A DNA stretch of 64,000 bases from Whitmania pigra (lineage: Eukaryota > Annelida > Clitellata > Hirudinida > Haemopidae). Positions 60,157 to 64,000 of the stretch are shown here, piece by piece. The notes under the pieces were generated by a model. It was not told the origin of the DNA. It saw only the letters and a program-made list of their open reading frames with translations, and did not search any database. The position numbers and the translations under genes were made by a program. The stretch's first letter is position 1. Each line of letters begins with the position of its first letter. The stretch spans positions 1,354,501 to 1,418,500 of the forward strand of contig JAJTWR010000398.1 in NCBI GenBank assembly GCA_021613335.1, read 5' to 3'.

Positions 60157-62010
60157 TTATAAAATTTTCTTCATCACGCGTTTTTTATTTTTTCCATGTT
60201 TCTTGTCTTTACCTTTTCCCGTTTTATCTGACTTTCCTTTTTTGTCATTTTTTTTACCCGGTTTCTTTTTATCTGCTTTCCCTTTTTTGTCGGATTTTTT
60301 GTCTTTTTGTTTTGCCTTCCCCTTGGCTTCAGAAGCCCCCTTGTCATTTTGTCCCTCGGCAGCTTTTGCTGGTTTCAACTTTTTATCTTCTGACTCGCCT
60401 TTACCATCACCCTTATTCCCACTTTCACCTTTATCTCCACTTTTACCTGCACTATCGGATTTGTCGGACGATTTAGCTTTTGCTTTGGTCCCTCCGCCTT
60501 TTTTATCACCCTTTTTACCTTTATCTGATTTTCCAAACAGTTTATTAAAAAAACCTTTCTTTGGCTCTTTCTCTTTTTTAGCTTTTTTATCAGTCTTTTT
60601 TTTTACATCTTGGTCATCTTTTTTGACCGCCTTATCTGGTTTACTTATTTGTTCTTTTTTAGCTGCTTTTTCCTGTTCTTCGACTTCCTTAAGCTTTCCA
60701 GAGAATCTCCAAGCTAGATCGTCCTTCTTGTCTGGAATGTAATTAACAAACTGTGGCATTTTGCAAAAATCTTCGATGTCGTTTTTTACTACTGCTAATA
60801 GGCATCGAGGTCGTTGCTTTGAGAGATATTCGCACTTTCCTATCTTGTGTCCGTACTTATCTTTGCAACATGATTCTTCTTTTTGAACCACGCTCAAATG
60901 ATAACCAGCCGGTCGATAGGCGGGTTTAGGGCAGCGTTTCGGGTTGCCTCGACAGAGGCATTCGCACAATGTTTCTTTATTTGCACAATTTGTTCTCTGT
61001 TTCAAACTTTTGTAGACCGATTTTAAAGCCTTACAGATTATGTTAGCCTCGCATTTGTTTTTGTTACAGCAATAAACATTCGGAGCTGGAGCGCAACATT
61101 GCTTTCTCTTGCACAATCCACAATCACTTGTCCAGCAAGATTTGTCGCACGTGACACCTCCAACTTGACAGACGCCGTCGGCACAACTCTTGCAAGGCTG
61201 TTCGGCACAACCAGTCTTGCAGGGATAAGCGGTGCAATCGTTACAAGGGTAATCGGTACTACAAGTACAACTGGGAGAGCCACAGTATTCATCTTTGCAG
61301 CAATCACATCCATCTCTCTGGCATTGTACTTGCACGCATTTATTTTCGCAGCAAACTCTCGGATCATCCAGATATTTTACTTTTTTGGGTATCTTTGAAC
61401 ATTTGACTTTGAATTCTATAGGACGTCTTAAGCATTTGGCTTTGCAATCTTTGTGACGCCTCAAATATTTAGCTTTTCTTTCTTTCAGTCGCCTCAGACA
61501 TCTGGCTCTAAAACACTCTTTTGGAGATTTCAGATATTTCGCCTCGCAGCAGTAGTTTGGATCCGATGAACTACTGCTTTCACAACAATCACTGAAGTAG
61601 TTGTTGTCACAGCAATAGTTTGGATATGATGGACAACCAGAAGCGTAGCAGTCGTTGGGGTAATTCTTAGCACAGCAATAACTTGGATCTGTCAAACAAC
61701 CGACATCACATCCATTTAGACATCTGGAAGCGCAACATGCGCTTGGATTTGCTGGATACACGATTCCAAAAGGATCGCTTGGACAAGTAGTGTTGCAACA
61801 TTTATTTGGATTCGATAGACACACAGTTCCACAGCAATCGTTTGGTTGTGGAACGCGTTTGACGTTGAAATCTATCGGGTTGTTTAGATATTGGTCATCG
61901 CAGCACTCAAAGGGATCTCTCCCGCAACAACCATTTGGATTGCCTTGACAACAACCATTTCCGTCATTCTCTCCGATATCAAAAAATGCCATTTGACCCC
62001 ACTGAGCCAT
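60157..62010 (-). CDS. Intronless cysteine-rich orphan with Pro-x-x-Cys-Cys repeats and Lys tail, 617 residues
   Basis: I do not recognise this gene. A single frame of 617 codons. It begins MAQWGQMAFFDIGEND, with the AFFD motif. Residues 18 to about 175 consist of about ten units around Asn/Asp-Pro-x-x-Cys-Cys (NPNGCCGRDPFECCDDQYL, NPNKCCNTTC, DPSYCCAKNY, YPNYCCDNNY, DPNYCCEAKYL). Then come basic units KAKYLRRHKDCKAKCLRR. A second Cys-rich part runs to about 340, followed by the paralogous module at about 345-435 (CECLCRGN, CPKPAYRPAGY, CEYLSKQRPR, MPQFVNY, DDLAWRF). The last about 170 residues are a Lys/Gly/Asp/Ser tail of KGKxDKK type. There is no signal peptide. The double-Cys units could cross-link or bind metal, but function is unknown. 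Confidence 0.75.
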   Translation of the reverse strand: MAQWGQMAFFDIGENDGNGCCQGNPNGCCGRDPFECCDDQYLNNPIDFNVKRVPQPNDCCGTVCLSNPNKCCNTTCPSDPFGIVYPANPSACCASRCLNGCDVGCLTDPSYCCAKNYPNDCYASGCPSYPNYCCDNNYFSDCCESSSSSDPNYCCEAKYLKSPKECFRARCLRRLKERKAKYLRRHKDCKAKCLRRPIEFKVKCSKIPKKVKYLDDPRVCCENKCVQVQCQRDGCDCCKDEYCGSPSCTCSTDYPCNDCTAYPCKTGCAEQPCKSCADGVCQVGGVTCDKSCWTSDCGLCKRKQCCAPAPNVYCCNKNKCEANIICKALKSVYKSLKQRTNCANKETLCECLCRGNPKRCPKPAYRPAGYHLSVVQKEESCCKDKYGHKIGKCEYLSKQRPRCLLAVVKNDIEDFCKMPQFVNYIPDKKDDLAWRFSGKLKEVEEQEKAAKKEQISKPDKAVKKDDQDVKKKTDKKAKKEKEPKKGFFNKLFGKSDKGKKGDKKGGGTKAKAKSSDKSDSAGKSGDKGESGNKGDGKGESEDKKLKPAKAAEGQNDKGASEAKGKAKQKDKKSDKKGKADKKKPGKKNDKKGKSDKTGKGKDKKHGKNKKRVMKKIL

Positions 62011-63724
62011 GGTGCCCTAGCTGGTTGATTTATTCAGATTATTTGCTGATGTCGTTGAAATTTCTTCATATCCGTAAGCTTTAGTGCTTTTCGTGTAGGC
62101 ATCTGATGGGCAGCAGGAATGTTCTTTTTGAATGATAGTGATGATATGAACATCATTATAACTCTTTTGCTTTGGTTTATGTTATTCAAGAATTCAGTGG
62201 AAGATGTACGAAGATGTCGGAAGATATGGCAGTATGGTCGAACATGATGTCTTAAAGATTTGGCGTGGGACCTAGCCTTCCTTGCCTCTCATTTTCCGAT
62301 GCTAGACCCAATCATCCCCTTGCATACCCTGTAATTCGTTGCCCTCACAATCCTTTCCGAAACGTTGTTTTTGTTGTTTTCGCTTCAATGAAAACGCCAT
62401 TACGTCAACTTTCCTAGTGAATAAAAGTGATATTTACGACTAACCTGTAAAAACCACTTTGCAGCAATCTGAAATGTAATGAAATGATGAAAAGAATGCT
62501 ATTGTCTATTGCTGTCACGAGTTAAATGCTGAAAATTATGACACCATGAGTTAAATTATAAATTAAATAAATATATTATTCAGTTTGAATTAAATCGTAC
62601 AATTCTTCATACAATACTTCATTTTTAGCTTTAAGACTTCGGGTGTGTGAGATGTGTTTTGATTAAGATAGACCAAGAAGAAAAAGTATTTAAATATTCT
62701 CCGGGTCCCTGGGCATTTGCTCTCTTCCTCCTTTCGGTGGTCCTGCCCCTAACACCATAATTTTCAAGTTTATGTAAGAACGGATGATGATTTTGTAAAA
62801 AAGGTATAAAGCAAGAACAGCACATCAAAATCGACAGCATCAGAAACAACAGATTATTAATAATAATAATAGCTTAAAAGTTGAGTCGATTAGAACAAAA
62901 TAACATTAACAATCTTCAATTCTTGAAAAACGCCACATCTTGGCCGATTTAATTCTCTGCTGCAAAATAATCAGTGTAGCAACTCATTCTTGAAGTATTC
63001 CCTACTTGCCCAGGACTATCCAAACAGAAGAGGAAACAACTTTATGTTTGGATGCAGTAATTTCTACAAAATGTCAAATTTTCTTTTTGTAATATAATTA
63101 TCAGGCATTGGAACGCATTGCAAGACGAAATTCTTAATTCACCCATCGTTTCTCGCTTTAATGCTTTAATAACTGACCTCGACTTTAATAGATACTTTTA
63201 ATTATCAAGTTACTTTTGCCATTGGGCGAGGCTGATACTTTTACAGTTATAATCCTGTACACATTTTGAGTTAGTGTTTTTAAAGGGCCCTCCAGTTTGT
63301 AAAATACAAAAATTGAAATACATATAATAAATAAGTTACTTTTGAATCTTTCTAATGGACGATAACATTTTAAAGACTTTACTTTTTGTAAAGTTTTGTA
63401 AAGAAACGGTTATCCAAAAGTTATTTAGTATCAGATCAAAAATCTGATGTCAATAGGGAAAGGAATAAGCTTCATTCTAAATAGTTTGAAATGTCAATGA
63501 AGCCATCAATCAAAAACTGGTCTAAAGAACGACTCAGATAACTTTGATGTACCGATGTGGTGATGGAAAATAAACAAACAGAATTTACATGAGTTTTTTT
63601 TTTATTTCAATATAAGCAACTTTTTTTTCCTTAAATTATTAACAGTTTTGCTTTTTTTTAAAGAAATTTTGTATCATATAAAATAGTGACATTTTTGCGT
63701 ATAATTTTTTAAAAATCATTTTGC
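62011..63724. other. Spacer in the cysteine-rich cluster
   Basis: AT-rich DNA. It holds one small minus-strand frame with a hydrophobic start and a tetrabasic site (62631-62849), discussed under findings but not called as a gene. Confidence 0.4.
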
Positions 63725-64000
63725 TTAATTCTTTTTTTTATAACTCTTCTGAACGACTTCGGAACTGGAAACTTTTTCTTTGTTCTGGCAGGGGTCATCT
63801 TCGTCTGTAGCTTCTTCTTCTTCACAATCCGTCGACATTCTGCTTTCCAGGTTGAATTTATTGCCACGTCCTATTGGGCAAGGAACTCTACTTGGACATT
63901 TGTCGTTGCAATATGACGTTGACGGATTTGGAGGATACATGTGAATCTTATAGATGTGTATCTTATTTTGTGATTCGTCGAATTCACAATCCTGAAAGTC
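63725..64000 (-). CDS. C-terminal part of a further cysteine-containing orphan protein (5' end beyond right edge)
   Basis: A minus-strand frame is open from the right edge to a stop at 63725, giving 92 codons. The in-frame Met at 63940 need not be the start, because 20 more codons upstream are open. The chain has spaced cysteines (YCNDKCPSRVPC), an acidic stretch (DCEEEEATDEDDPC) and a short basic end (SYKKKN). KIHIYKIHMYP recalls the VYNINIKLE and NEINIQLE segments of two other cluster members. Strand, spacing, composition and Lys end fit the cluster, so this is probably its next member, seen only in part. Confidence 0.5.
   Translation of the reverse strand, partial: DFQDCEFDESQNKIHIYKIHMYPPNPSTSYCNDKCPSRVPCPIGRGNKFNLESRMSTDCEEEEATDEDDPCQNKEKVSSSEVVQKSYKKKN

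Overview
The window is AT-rich nuclear DNA from an invertebrate animal. Genes are split by GT-AG introns, and TRMT112, NRF1, CBL, CTDSP and DPP4 homologues resemble their vertebrate counterparts closely. Long AAT/GAT microsatellites, minisatellites and a non-LTR retrotransposon fragment fill non-coding DNA. A lophotrochozoan such as an annelid would fit, but the sequence alone does not fix the clade. Gene models below were built by hand: every intron boundary was checked for splice dinucleotides and codon phase, but no transcript data were available.

Left part (1-20 kb), all on the minus strand. A secreted six-cysteine, helix-rich protein gene runs off the left edge (1-1470). NRF1 lies 77 bases upstream of it (1548-4267). 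TRMT112 follows (5584-6291), then an eight-exon CTDSP/SCP-type phosphatase with an unusual Pro/Gln/Ser tail (9256-19392). A LINE fragment sits at 20273-20960.

Middle (23-46 kb). An SLC48A1/HRG-1 haem transporter (+) converges on FMC1 (-), an ATP-synthase assembly factor. FMC1 is divergent from CBL (+, 13 exons, RING and UBA intact). An intronless basic orphan gene (34145-35422, -) separates CBL from a 24-exon secreted dipeptidyl peptidase IV (37017-45248, +). Its catalytic triad, Glu-Glu motif and residue spacing are intact.

Right part (45.8-64 kb). Seven intronless genes, the last running off the right edge, all lie on the minus strand. Each encodes a cysteine-rich protein without a signal peptide, and all but the edge gene end in a clearly Lys-rich tail. 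They are spaced about 1-3 kb apart. Two share an about 90-residue module, and three share an AFFD motif near the N terminus. I recognise no known family. A structural or chromatin role in a specialised cell such as sperm is possible but is only inference. This cluster and the cytokine-like gene at the left edge are the least explained parts of the window.
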